A DNA stretch of 64,000 nucleotides from Struthidea cinerea. Lineage: Eukaryota > Chordata > Aves > Passeriformes > Corcoracidae. The stretch lies in NCBI GenBank assembly GCA_013397865.1, contig VZTI01003146.1:1374143-1438142 (forward strand), written 5' to 3'. How positions within the stretch are numbered: the stretch's first letter is position 1; the number at the start of each line of letters is the position of its first letter. The notes below the pieces were generated by a model. That model saw only the letters and a list, made by a program, of their open reading frames with translations. It did no database searches and had not been told where the DNA came from. The translations under genes were made by a program, and so were the position numbers. Of the stretch, positions 1 through 12,900 are shown in pieces.

Positions 1-1165
1 GCTCAATAATATTGTCTAAGTGCCACTAACAAAGATTAATGAATCAGATATACACATTTTGTGTATTTTTTTTAGGATTTTTTTTTCCATAATAACATGC
101 TGGATTTTCTGTTTAGGTTTTATTGCCATCTGTGAGGTTAAGAGATTTTGGATACGAACATCTAAAATTGTTTTGCTACGTGAGTAATATGAATGACTTG
201 GAGGCATAAAAATTCTCAAGTTTATGGGGGAAAAAGTTCCATCAGCATGCTAATAGCAGCAATATTATCAATTGAAACCCTACAGCTACCATGACATATG
301 TCTCACAAATTCAATTTCTATTCCTTTTGGTGAATCAATGTGGAAAAACGCAGGGAAGCAGGCAGTTTCAGCTACAACTGAGAAAGAATTCAATGAGTGA
401 GTTTACACCAGCATTTTAATTCAAAGGAGGAATACCTTCATTTCTTTTGACACGATCTCCCCAAGCATTCCTTCTTGTTCTAGACTGAGCTACATGACTG
501 AGGAGACTGACAGAAGACAAACTGGATACCCTTAAGATGAAGCAAAACCAGAAGATACATTCCAGAGTGTATGCTAAAGGATGCTCAGCTGCTGGGACAA
601 GACTGCAACTTGACTGCTGTAAAAACCTTGAATGAATGCAGCCTGTGTATCTGGTCCTCTGCACTGATTATTTCACTCTACAGATCCACTCCTGCTGGGC
701 CTCAGTATTTGTTAACATGGACAAAGCTGCACCACATCAAGCTGCAGAAAATGCTGAAGCCACACAAAATATGAGGTGAAATGAAAAAGAACAGTTTCAT
801 ATAGCTGTATTAATGAGGAACAAGTCACAGGCTGTGGAGCTGTCAGAAAAATCAGTGGCTGTGATCAAATGCATGTTTTTTCTTCATCTAAAAATTAGGC
901 TATAAGAGAATTCCCTTTTTTATCATCCCAGTCATAACCTGTCTTGTGCTGAAGCATAACAGCTCAGCTAATTAGGTACTTGATAAAGGTAGCTTATTTG
1001 GGGCATTTTCCTGCGTTTGCATTTACAGCAGGCAAAGGAGGTAAAGATAAATTACTTATTTAGCATCAACACTTTTTCCCTTCAAATCTAAAATTCTAGA
1101 GCAGTTAATTCCTCAAAGGTAGCAATGAATCAGACGTATTCCAACTTTCAGTACTTCAGAGAAAC
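1..1165. other. Non-coding stretch, nothing recognised
   Basis: AT-rich sequence with no recognisable repeat, no long protein-like frame and no convincing splice-site pair. The short frames here have the biased composition expected of chance translation. It is probably the flank of the CpG island that follows. Confidence 0.5.
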
Positions 1166-1176
1166 TTTTTACCTAA

Positions 1177-1312
1177 GACATACAGAAATTACACACCCTG
1201 ATGCTGCCGCCCTGAATGCTTTCACGAAAATAACCGACTTCCAGCTAGGAAGGTGACATACAGAAGTGACACGCCCGGATGCTGCCGTGCCGAACCCTTT
1301 AAGCAAACAACC
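1177..1312. repeat. Imperfect tandem duplication, 78-bp period
   Basis: The segment starting at 1177 and the one starting at 1255 both begin with the same 11 bases (gacatacagaa) and share a block around 'gatgctgccg'. About three quarters of positions agree over roughly 59 bases by eye, with a one-base indel near the end. The second copy runs into the CpG island and keeps CpG where the first has TG or CA, for example 'acacgcccgg' against 'acacaccctg'. The tail of the first unit (1236-1254) has no clear match in the second copy. Confidence 0.7.
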
Positions 1313-1600
1313 GCGTTGCAAGCGGGAGCGGGCAGCGTGCGGGAGGCGGCTGCGCACTCCCGGTGCGTGCGGCGGCCGGACAGCAGGTGGCGCGGCGCTC
1401 AGCACCACGGCTGCGGCAGCGGCGGGTCCCGGCGCCCGGGGCAGCGGGCAGCGACGGGGAACGACGATTAATCCCCCCGCGGCGGCAGGCGGTAAAAGGT
1501 GATGGCACGCGTTTGCCAGCTGCAGAAAAACATACACTAGCCAGGCAGTGGAAAAAACGTCCCACTGAATCCTAGAAGCCAGCGGCTGGCTTACCCGCGC
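1200..1600. promoter_or_regulatory. CpG island
   Basis: This is the only dense GC/CpG segment in the window. The core at about 1300-1490 is dominated by CG-containing words, while flanks on both sides fall back to AT-rich, CpG-poor sequence. In vertebrates such islands usually mark promoters or first exons. No TATA box or recognisable first coding exon is visible. A donor-like GTAAGC lies on the minus strand at about 1592 and a weaker GTAAAA on the plus strand at about 1491, so direction cannot be decided. The open frames of 70-150 codons here arise because CpG-rich DNA contains few stop codons, and they do not look like a known protein. Confidence 0.75.
1380..1393 (+). promoter_or_regulatory. 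CTCF-like binding motif
   Basis: The bases acagcaggtggcgc match the vertebrate CTCF core consensus CCASYAGRKGGCRS at every position except the first. The match lies inside the CpG island and points along the plus strand. CTCF occupancy cannot be read from sequence, but a near-perfect core in an unmethylated-type island is a plausible insulator or promoter-proximal site. Confidence 0.5.
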
Positions 1601-1619
1601 AGTGCAAATAACAGTAATA

Positions 1620-4005
1620 CTGTGCAAACAAAAGCTTAGTTACAGTCAAAATGGCAAAATTTCTACATTTTTCCTCTTCCCAGCGTGGAAGCTCCTTCTT
1701 GTGCCACTACGCCTAGGGGCCTTAGCATAGGAGGATCGTATCTAATAAGTGGTGTGCAAACAGAGCAAGTTCTTGTCCCTACAGACTTCGGTCTAAAACT
1801 ATGCAGAAAGAAAATACTCTGTTCTTCCATAGTACAGGATAACAAGGCAGACTGACGTCCCTTGTCTATAATCAGACTAAGCCTGAAACGTGGCCTTAAA
1901 AATGGATTCTGAAGACCGAGTTCACCACCTCAACTGCAAATTATTCCTCTTTAAATGAATTATTACCACAGAACTCTTCATGCCATGATCAGATGGTCCT
2001 TCCCAGTTCACCACCTAAGAGAACCTACCAGCTCAGGCTCTCTCACTCACCAACAAATTCTTTAGCAACACAGCTGGACATTACACACAGTCTAAAATTA
2101 ACAATCAAGAAGACACCTTAATTCTCCTTTGGGTTTTTTTGCATATTATTTTTTAAGAGATGATTATTTTTTTAGGAAGTTCTCAGTGTCACACTTAAAC
2201 AGTTACTAGTTTTTTTTCTCTCTCAAAACATTTTAAAACATAGGAAGGTCTAAGGCTTTTTTCAGAAATCTATTTTGCAGTCCTATAACTTGGCATGTGC
2301 CCAGTATTAACTGCTGAATTACAGCTCTGGGAAATAAATGAAACATCATTTCCAAAAGAAATGGCAATTTTCACAGCGGTTTACAGATGTATTGAGAGAT
2401 AAATTCCATTTTTAACGAACTGGTCAGAATCCATATGTCGTGGGGTGACTTTAACACCATCTCACCCAGGAAACTCCAACACAATCCTTAAAAAAGAAGA
2501 AAAAAACCAAAAAAAAAAATAAAAGAAAACACTTGGAAAACAGCTCTGCATGATGCTACTCAAAAAGCAAAGGAAGTATGTTCTTCCTGTGCTGGGGGAC
2601 AGAAAAGGCTCAGGTCCACCGTCCAGACACCGTCTAGCTTAAGGATCATGATGATCTGACGTTTTCCTGTCCGTCCCTACTCAATGGTACATAAGAACCC
2701 AGCGCAGACTTAGATTTTGCCTGCCTACTCATATCCTTTCCACTGACAATGCACATTCTCACAGTATTTAAAAACTGATATTACAATAATCATCCCGTTC
2801 TTTCCTTCCAAGCTTACGTGGGTTGTTTTAATTTACGACTGGCCACCTTGTGCATATGAACAGGAACACAAGCAGGTGTCTCATGTTTACGTGCATGAAG
2901 AATTTAAGAGAACTAACCCGAAACAATTTGTGTTTACATTTCAGCTTTACAGACATGGAAGTGGATGCTCCTTTTTATGAGTTATGGGGCTCATTTCCAC
3001 GACCTAGGCTTTAGGAAAATACACACATAAATTATCTTATTTGGTTAACAGTGTCATGGTTTTAGGGCACAGCACCAGAGCTGTGACACGGGATGGTGGC
3101 CACAGAGGGGAAAAAGCAGTCTCATTGGGGAGCTATGTACAGTTATAAACACTTGAGCTAACCTCACTTTTCCTGAGACAGCTTTTGAATTTGCTCTGTG
3201 GAGAATCACAAAAAGGGAGATTACAGCCTGAACAGGTGTTTTGCAAATAAAACACTAGAAAAAGGTTAGCACTATCTTTCAATACCCAAATAGGATGATG
3301 GCAAAAGCAAAAAGGACACTGATGAAGCTGATAGGAATGACCTTACAAACTGCCACATGAAAGAAATAATTTCTGTACTGCCCACACACTGTTAACAATC
3401 ATTGCTTCCCTTGACGCCTGGCAACTGCAAACACGAGACACATCCTTCCACACACGCTTAGTTCATACTTTTTCCACACTCACACTTAAGTCTGACACTA
3501 CAATTATAAGTTTAAGCCTCCATAATTCTCACATTTACAGCATGAAAATCTTATCTGAACCTATGGGAGCATCATTATCCTCCAAATTCTTCACAGATAG
3601 AAAGCAGTGGCTGAGAGATACCCTTCTGCTTTTTAGGAAGGCAGCAGAAAAATCAAAATGCAAAATAAAGAAACAGAAGATGGAAACCTAGATGCTAATC
3701 ATGGAAGACAGACTATTAGTTATTTTTTGAAGACGGTCGTCTCATTATCCTTTATCAAATCCCTAAAAGACAATACCTTAAAAAAGACCTATTAATTTTT
3801 TTGTCATGCTTTAGCTTTGCAGAAACAGAAGGTAGTTTAGGAAAAAAATGAACTATTTTTACAGAGGCCTTTTTTGGGATCTAGAGGCCAATCCTGTAGG
3901 AAGTCCAAAATTAAATACTTATATTTAAAAATATGCTTTGCCATTGTAGGATGTCTACCTTTTAATAAATCCACTTTTGTAAAGACTGAACGAGTCACGA
4001 CTGGA
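1620..4005. other. Non-coding stretch with short A-rich tracts
   Basis: No recognisable gene, exon or interspersed repeat. A-rich tracts occur near 2495-2530. Scattered CpGs between 2430 and 2930 do not build an island. A short LTR-like word at 2434 (tgtcgtgg) is not followed by LTR sequence. Confidence 0.45.
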
Positions 4006-4009
4006 CAGA

Positions 4010-4108
4010 GTACCAGATAATCGCATCTAGGCTCCCTTTTCCACAAAAGTTTGGACCAAATGACCTTTTAAGCCCTTTCTAACCTGGGCTCTTCTCTGAT
4101 TTTATGAA
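4010..4108 (+). mobile_element. CR1 LINE 3'-end fragment
   Basis: The stretch from about 4050 (ttggaccaaatgacctttta, then 'ttctaacctgggctcttctc') follows the CR1 3' end, in which a 'ttggactagatgacc' block is followed by 'cccttccaacc' and an ATTCTATGA-type tail. The left boundary is uncertain because the upstream part is strongly diverged. Confidence 0.6.
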
Positions 4109-4934
4109 CAAGAATGATCATTTTGTATTAAAGGTCACAAGTTCTAGATTTAGAGACTTTCACAGAAGTTATATGCACTCAAAACAAGGTCTTACAAAGT
4201 CTCAAATTCGGAAGTAAAATTAATACAGATAGAGTTAGCAACTAGCTTCAAATACGTAGGTTTTAAGAAGTTATGACCTACATTATAATGCAAAAATAGG
4301 CCCCAGAAGGGAAAGGTCGAGTCACCCCTTCTCTCAGTAAAAAGAAGACAGGGTTTGTAGAAGCATTAAAAATATCTTTTACCTTTTTATTTTAATTTTA
4401 GTGGGTGTTTTACACATAATTTTGAATCATTTCCATATTGTTTAGCAAATACCAGTATTTTGGAAAGGAAATGAAAGACCTTTTCCCTATCTGAGCTCAA
4501 ATTTGCTTCATCACTCACTAGCTGTGATCTTAGCCCTGGAAAAGCAAGAGGGAATCATAACATAATACAAGATTCTGTAAATAGAAGAGACACATAATCT
4601 ATCACTCACATATATTAGCAAGAAACAAAAATCCTCCATAAAAGATTAGCTGTTATTGCAGAATAGGTATTCTGACTCACATTTCTAGCACTGATAATGC
4701 CTCTTAGGAAAACAAATAAACATCCTCCAACCTCTTCACAGAAATAATTTTTCCTATACAATACATTATCTATTCTGGTTATTATGTATGTAATATATGC
4801 ACAGTCTTCCTCTCAGATCATTTATTTACAATATAAGCTAATGAAGTCAGTATCTTCTATTTTTTTCTTAGTTCAGGATGCTTTTATAAAGGAGCGTAAA
4901 AGTCTCATTTTTCAGGCAAAGATTTCAATTAATA

Positions 4935-5425
4935 AAGGACCAGAAAAAGCTCAGAAAGCTACTTGTATCCTGGGCTGCATTAAACGCAGCAGGGTGAGGG
5001 AAGTGCCCAGCACAGGAAGGACATCGACCTGGAGTGAGTCCAGAGGAGGGCCGTGAAGATGATTGGAGGGATGGAGCACCTCTCCTACGCAGAAAGGCTG
5101 AGAGAATTGGGTTTGTTCAGCCTGGAGAAGGCTTCGAGGTGACCTAATTGCAGCTTTTTGGTACCTGAAGTGAGCCTACAAGAAAGATAGAGAGGGATTT
5201 TTTAAAAGGACATGTAGCGACAGGACAAAGGGGAATGGCTTCAGACTGAGATCAGGTTTAGATGAAATATTAGGAAGAAATTCTTTTCTGTGAGGGTTGT
5301 GAGGCACGGGCACAGGTTGCCCAGAGAAGCTGTGGGTGCTCCATTCCTGGAAGTGTTCAAGGTCAGGCTGGATGGGGCTTTGAGCAACCTGGTCTAGTGA
5401 AAGATGTCCCTGCTCAAGGCTGTGA
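4935..5425 (+). mobile_element. CR1 LINE, truncated 3' portion
   Basis: A 5'-truncated CR1 copy in sense orientation. It begins in the last part of ORF2, where the translation reads ATCILGCIKRS, a CR1 C-terminal signature. It continues through the conserved blocks 'gagtccagaggagggcc', 'ctgagagaattggg', 'cctggagaaggct' and 'attaggaagaaattctt', and ends near 'gcaacctggtctagtgaaag'. Compared with the usual CR1 layout about 65 bases are missing after 'gagggaagtg' near 5008. The final 3' tail is absent, so the copy is decayed and immobile. Confidence 0.92.
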
Positions 5426-8400
5426 GAGAATAAAACAGAGGCTATACCTACAGCTTTTACAGTATATCTCTTCAAGAACTAGAGAGATCAAAGGGATTAC
5501 AGAACTCGCTTGTACTTCATCAAAAGATGTTTTTTCATCCCATCAACCAATTAAATGTGGAGAGAAGAGGACTATGAAAAGTAGTTTGAATGAAGTATGA
5601 ATGGAAATTTATGTGTTGTGAAAGGACCAAAAGGAACAGTCAAAAAATCAGTAAGAGATATCACATGTTGATGGGCACCCCCAAATACACCAGTTATCAA
5701 CTGCACTTCTGTATGCAGTTTCTCAAGAGGTCTGGTTTTAGAAAATAAAGGACAAAATTAAATCATTAAGAGGTGACAGGAAGATAAAGAACAGGATTAG
5801 AGCTATGAACCACCCAGACAAGGACAGTACGGAAATCAGCAGCATTGCCTATTGACTTACAGTGATGGTACAGAATGAAAGGGCTAAGATTGCAATCACT
5901 GTCAACTCCTAAAGAGTACAAAACGTACAGTCAAAAAAACCCCAGCTGATCACCAATCAAGAAAAAAATGCAGCAGATATGATGAGGACTTAATAGCCAG
6001 CATCTTCTATCCTTCCTGTCCCTGTAAGTAATCCCAGCCCCATCACCTGATCACACATCTTGGTGCTTCTGAGTATGTGATAAGAAAGTGAAATCAGTGA
6101 AAGAGTAAGTATGAGAAGGAAAAATGTGTTTTGTTAAAGTAAAATCACCTTTCCCTTCTACAGGCCTTCCCCATTATATTTTGTTACACTAGCTGCTAAA
6201 CCTATGATCACTTGCGCTCCCAGGCCAGGACACTGAAAAAAGTCATACCATGCCTTGTCACAGCAGCGAACTTAGTACTTGCTGCAGAAGCCAACATACT
6301 TGGGGATGCTCAATCATAGGATCCCATTCACAAATGCATGCTTACTGCATAGTCTCATGTGAAAACATATGCCACATAATCAAATAACTATCCATAAGCA
6401 TCTTACATGCTGGGATTTTAATAATTAGGGAAATCTGTTCATAAACAGAAAATGAGCTATGTGTCACTCAAGTATAAATACCCTTGTCATGAAAGCCTTT
6501 TCTTGCTGTCTTTTATAAAATGAATGACTGGGAAAGGGTACAGCAACTAAATGCTGTACAGCCAATAAAAGCCAGTAACAGCTACCATTATTACTTGTAC
6601 TAATACAGTAATTAATTCCCTTTTCTCACACGTGGCAGCTTCCACTAGTGGAGCTCCATCCATGAATACCAAAACCAGGCAGAGTCCTTCCTCCAGTGGC
6701 AACAGGCCAAGATTTGTGATGCATGCAGATCCAAGTCCTACCCCTGCTGTCACTGTGAAATTCCATACGGTCACAGTAAAGACAGAGTGACAACCATGAA
6801 GCAGCTACACATTTGTTACAGTTCAGACACTGGTTAACAGTGATCCAAGAAACATTTTTGCTCACCCTTCCAGTTCCACAGATGAAACTATGCTTACAAA
6901 CATGGCATAACATATGCACTCAATTATATTATTTAACTTCTTCCTGCTGTAAGCATCTACAGGGAATGAATGGATGCCCCACGGCATTTGATGGAGCAGT
7001 AAAGACTTTCAAGCAAACAATAACATGGGTCACAAAGAGCTTGAAAGCTGAAAGGCAAAACAAAGGGAGTCAATTTCCCACAAAGCTCTAGCATGCAAAA
7101 TTGTGGAAGCACTGGTAAGTAAGGCTGTTACTACAGAAGTAGCCTTATACGCTGTAAACACTTGATGCACGGTTAGTGCTTTAACAACATGCACATTAAG
7201 TATTACTGTTTGAAGTTTTAACTCAATAAATTACAGCTCCACTACTCTGCCTCTTTAAATAAGGTCTTTTCCTTTGAAAACTATTACAACACAGGATAAG
7301 GCAACATTTCATTAACATGCAAGAGTTGAAAATAATGAGCCCACACAGTCATAATTCGCAACACAGATAGACATTTTTACTTTATTTAAATAAAACAAAA
7401 AAGTTGGATGGGGAAAAGAAGAGTCTTAAGAGAAAAGAAGCAGACTATGTTTGCTCTAATGCGAGGTAAAGAAAGAACAAAGAAACTTCTGACCTCAGGC
7501 ACAGCCAAAAATAAAAGGAGTAATGGTGGCTTCTTTCCTCACACAATTGCTGACTCTGTATTCACTTATTCCCATTACATACCATTCAGATATGCAAAAG
7601 AGCTGGTAGTTTCTTCAGGGGAAGATTTTTGCCATGTTATTTATTAGCTAGGAAATAATTCCTGACACATGCTGAATTTTTGACAGACTTGCTTGGTTTT
7701 GACTCAGCCTTTTGATAATTATACAGCAGCAATGCCTATGAATACAAGTAATTTCTCTTTGCTTCTAATGCTATGATTATTCCAGAGTTCTACTGATAGC
7801 ACTTACTGACTCATTTCAAATACTATTCATTTTTTAAAACTTCTACCTATTCATATTACTTGGGGGTTTAAGCCTGTTTGTTTTGTCTTTGTTTTGTCTC
7901 AAATAATGGTTAGATTTTTAACATCCATAAAAATGGCTGTGTAGTGATGAATGGTATTGCACAGACCCTCTGCAAGCAGGAATTGTATGCATTTCTTCAA
8001 GTGTTATACCTCAACTGGCATACCTCTGTTGAACCTTCAATATTCTCTGCTACTTCAATCCGTAATAGAGATACACAGTTCCTAAGGCAGCAAAGCTTTT
8101 TGAATCACTGCTTGTGAGAATCTAATTTAAGACATCCTAGCAGGAGGTTCCACGTTCATAAAGTCAAATCCAATATTCCACGAAAATCAGGCCCCTTTTA
8201 GTTAAACACACATGCCTGACAGGCTAAAAACAAGTGCAAGAAAATCAGAGCTTTCTGCAGAGGGAAACTTTTGCATCATTTCTGACAAAAGGAAACTGGC
8301 ACCTGAAACATGCTATGCCACCAAGCCTCAACTGTGGTCATCAAATGTTGAGCCTAAGCCCTATCCATGGTAACTCTGAGTCTGTACATCCTGTACCTTC

Positions 8401-9600
8401 TTGGCCTTCTGTGTATTTTCTTTTGAATCAAAATGTAATTTATTGGAAAGCTTCATGCATATAAGTATTAAAACACAACAGCAGAGTGTGAGCTTCTCTA
8501 TGAAGCATCACTGAGAAATCAGCATGAAAACTCAAAGGAACATTAGGTACTCTAGCAAGCAGTTAGGTATTTGAAAGGTTAGAAAGTGACTGAAAAAGCT
8601 GCAGCCATTTGGTCATTGGCTTGAGAACAACTTTATCCACAACCTTTTTTTTGCCCCTCCTTTTTTGACATAATCAAACATTGTTAGACTCTCCTAGCTA
8701 CTGTGGTGCAAGGAAATGAAAGGTGAGAAAGCAATAAAGGAGAATGGAGAAGGAACTGAAGAGGAGCAGGATACTGAAAGAGGCTTGATAGATGCTCTAG
8801 CCCTTTGTCAGGACTTCCTTCCACTTCAGTACAGGGACTGAGGCATAAGGACACCCTAGGCATGACACACAAGCACTGCAGCCAGAGCACTGACAGAGTG
8901 ACTTTTCCAACAGTCAGTCTCCTGCGATCTGCCAGCAAATGAGAGATTGTTATTGAAGGCAGCTCAGCTCTCTGGGAACGGAGAAGCACTGAGACATTTG
9001 GAGCCATAATGATCCCATTCTAGCTGCCTTCATGGCAATAGCCATGGCTGCACCGCATACTGGAAGAGTACACTGCAACAGACCAGCATATTTGTTACAC
9101 TTAAACACCGAGTTAAAGGATTAACTATTCCTCCTATCATTGGTGAAACCTTTGCAACAGTGGCACACAGAAGACTTCATTAACGCTACAGAAATTATAG
9201 AACAATATCTCCCACTGTTCAGCCATCCACATGTAGCTTCTGCATTTCTTATTCAAACTTCAGCTCTTTCTAGTCTAAGCAAAGGAAGAAATATCATACT
9301 CTTCCACAGTGCTCATGGTGATGTTCAGCATTTGTAGGATGCTGACACAAGATGGTAACAATCTCAAAGGGCAAACAAAAGTGTGTTATGGCAGTGGCAG
9401 GAGTCTTAACATTAAATTGTAGAAATTCACATCTAATAGCATCAATTGCATTTCTACATTATGGGGTTAGCTTGCAAGATCTGTATTTTTAGAAAGCTAG
9501 CTGCATCATGGACATTAAAGCAGTCCCAGCCAGTATCACAGAATTCCAGACAGCTATTTTTAATTCATTCCAAGTGTTTTTTTAAGTGGTGGGAAGAGAA
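5426..9600. other. Non-coding stretch, nothing recognised
   Basis: AT-rich intergenic or intronic DNA. The open frames present, up to about 107 codons, show no recognisable domain and no consistent splice sites. No interspersed repeat was identified by eye. Confidence 0.4.
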
Positions 9601-9624
9601 ACATGTATTACAGGTGGTTGTTTA

Positions 9625-9831
9625 CACTTGCACTACCATGTCTCCCATTTTGCCAAGTGCAGCGGGACCACCAGGAAGCTTTCTGCATTGAGCAGAAGAC
9701 ACCCACCACTCTTCTCTGTGTGCTGAGATGGTGCCTTCGGCTGCTGGCAGTTTCCGGGAAAAATTGTCTGCTGCTTTGTGTGGGATGGCAGACGGTACAA
9801 CTACCGTGGAGATACCAAAACACTGATGCCA
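9625..9831 (-). other. Unexplained CpG-enriched, coding-like open frame
   Basis: On the minus strand 69 codons stay open between a TAG at 9832-9834 and a TAA at 9622-9624. The translation has a balanced, protein-like composition, for example AADNFSRKLPAAEG and REEWWVSSAQCRKLPGG. Seven CpGs lie between 9663 and 9920, against a CpG-poor background. No good splice acceptor precedes the frame, there is no early ATG, and I do not recognise the protein. It could be an exon whose boundary I cannot see, a relic of a retrocopy or mobile element, or a conserved non-coding element. A plus-strand frame across the same bases also stays open but looks less protein-like. Confidence 0.25.
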
Positions 9832-9929
9832 CTACCTTGGCTACTGAAGTCAGATCACTGTGATTTAAAAAAAAAAGGCTGGTAACGGCATACAAATCTT
9901 TCTAGGTCTAGTTTTTGGCGCATTTCCTT

Positions 9930-12900
9930 CTCAGTTCAGTAACTGCTGGAAGGCCCTAATTCCAACAGCTGTTAAGATGTTGGAGGTTTTTTTCCTTTTC
10001 TTTTTAACAAAGCTTTCAAATGGTGTAATTCCTCCCATGAGCATTCTGACTACGATATGCCATTATACTCTGGGAAGCGTCTTCCACTAACAAAAACTCA
10101 GTGACTGCAGCTACAGTAGCGTGTGTCAGAACAACATGTCCATCGTTAGTGCATGTTTCCTGTGCTTTATCTCTTTGCTCTTGCAAGTAGCAATAATAAA
10201 AGTTGTAGCCATAACTCTCCCTGACAGCACCGTATTTAAGGCTGCACCCTTTCAAAATGTGTCCTGGAAAGATGATGTATTAAACAAAGTACTTCAGGCA
10301 TGGATGGAGCTGTCTGTCCTTCTTTGTCAAGGGAATAGAACAACATTTGAAACAAACCCCTCTGAGCACTCGTTTCTGTATTCCACGATGAGACGGGAAG
10401 TATGAACAATGAAGTGTATTATACGGGCAATGCTGTTACATCACTGGTGTGATGAATGGGGATGATATTACAACATGCAAGAACACAGGCAGTATAACAG
10501 CAGAGACATTTGTATTTAGGCACTCTGCCCTGGAGAAATACCACACTGTTTTACTAAAGGGTGCATCTTCCATGTGAAGTCCATAACCTTGCATTTTCAA
10601 ATTGATCCAGTTTGTCTGCTATGGCCATTTCTAGGTTTCAGGGGAGAAAAAGCAACTACCTCACAGATGCTGTCAACACAGTTCACAGTATCGGCCTTGA
10701 ACCTGCAATTAAAGTGTGCATGTGTTTTCTGCATCTCCTAGTTAAATAAAAGGCTCAGTATTACCTATTGTCAGTGCAGTCCTTTTCATTGTCTCTGAAA
10801 GGAGAGCAGAACTTCCCAAGGAACGGCAGAACAAGCCTGCAAATACACTAGATCTGGCTTTATACATCTCTACTTAGCAACAATGCAACTACAGGCTGAG
10901 ACCAGTCCTTGAGAAAATGCTTTTTGACCACAGAGGCAATTCCACTCCCGTAGTAAAGCCAAGTTAAAGAGGGGGCGGGGGAAAATAAGGAGAGAGGAGG
11001 GACACTGTGAGAACAGCTTGGGGGAAAAGACTCTGCTAAACACGAATCCTGTTGTGGTTTACCCCCAAACCACTCTGACGTTATACACGTTTTTTTACAA
11101 CCATGTTGTAGTAGAGTTTAAAATTTACTTTCTTTTTTTCCTTATGGTTTCAAACCTCAACTTTAGCCTTTCTAAGAGGGCTGTCAATTCTAGAACAGCA
11201 GTTAGAAGGAGGCACACCCAACCCACTATCTCTAAGCATTAGGTAGAAAGAAAATGAGCTGGGCCCTTCCTTCAGAATCTCAGGATTGCAGCAGGTACCA
11301 GAATTTTATTTTCTTCATTTTCTACAATGTCTTATCAGTTCTGATACTAACAAACAATGTCTTTTAGAATAAAATTACAATTCGATCCCAGTTTCGATCC
11401 ACTGAAACTAACAGACAAACTGCTGATGGCTTGACTAGATTATCAGCATATATATAATACACCTAGAGTTCATGAAATACATTTGTTTCAGTCTTCAAGA
11501 AGGTAGAAAGAAGCCTCATGCACTCTCCAAGACAAAACTGATTTACTGAATAGACATCACGTATTGTAACTATTGATATGTGGGCACGAGATTGGCCAAG
11601 GGTCTATTCATATAAATAAATGCTGCAGTTATCTCCATATCTGAAAACCAGATCAAACAGGATGAAAGGTATTGAAAATTATTTTTTGAAACTATTTACA
11701 TGGGAATTCAGTCTGGAAAGACTGAAAACCACACTTTGCTTGGCGCAGGTTTTTGTAAGGTCCCACACCCACACTGTTAGTAAGGCACAGCTGCCAGAGG
11801 TGGGAAAATAGAAGCCCTCTCAGACAAGATAATTCTTCAGGTTTTCTTTTCATGAATTCTTTTTTCTACCCAGGAAACATGGATTCATATTGATAAAATC
11901 CTTTGCATGACAAGAAATTAATTCAGGACTGTGACTTACCTGATTAAAATTATTTCTACAATCTTCTAAAAATAGAAGTGTATAATGTATCCATTGAAAT
12001 TTATTAACCTTAATTTACTATTAATAGATGTATTTTTGTTTGTCATAGAACAATTCCTTCCCACATCCAAATGCCATGACACTACTGAGAGTGGGGAAGG
12101 AGCAACCTTTTTCAAAAGGGTAACATCTAGGACAGGAGAGGAAACAATACCAACTTTCCTAATTCAAATGAAATTCCACTGCTAACGAGAAGAGGTGTAA
12201 AGCAGAGACCTTCAGCTCAGTCCTATGCCTGTCACTTCTGCACCTTGTCCTAATTACAGAGAGCTGTAATTTTCACATGTTTTACACCGCAGTCAGATTT
12301 GGGGCATGTAAATACCAAGCCACAATTGAAATTCAGTGGCTTTGGCTTAAGCAGGAGGTACCCAGTACTGCAGGATAGGGCAACATTCCCTGGAAGTCCC
12401 GGGGCTTCTCCTGTAGCAGCTAATGAACAGCTGAAAGAGCAGCAGCTGCCCAAGAGTTATTTTGGTGGTTAATAGAGATTGTTTACCATATGTCGAGACC
12501 AGATAAAGACCATCCCACTGCCCTTCCAGTCACCTGGTTTCAAACCTGTCAGCATTACCACATTTCCTACAAATCGCTCATTATAGCAGTTAGGAGTTGC
12601 TATCACAGTAGCTTGAATACTGGTAACTCAAAAAGCCCTAATAAAGTAAGGTTCAGCCAAACTGATGAATGTATTTAAAGCATCAGGATTCCTTTGAGAT
12701 GCTGTTGCACTTGAAAGACGATATATTGTAAGGTTTAGAAGACAGTGTGTGTAGTTACTCTCTTCCCAGTCTAGGCCTCTGCCCTGGTGACCCAAATATT
12801 AAGGCCTAAGAGGAGAATGAAAGGGCTGCATACTTAAATCTCAGTCCTAACTTCAGCAGTACAATAATTCCCACCATAGAAGCTAGGAGGATGCAATCCA

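Noticed and set aside
1169..1627. 152-codon minus-strand open frame across the CpG island
   Set aside because: CpG-rich DNA lacks stop codons. Composition is A/P/R-rich with no recognised domain, and a donor-like GTAAGC lies within it.
2434..2460. LTR-like start tgtcgtgg
   Set aside because: The similarity stops after a few bases and no LTR body or matching end follows.
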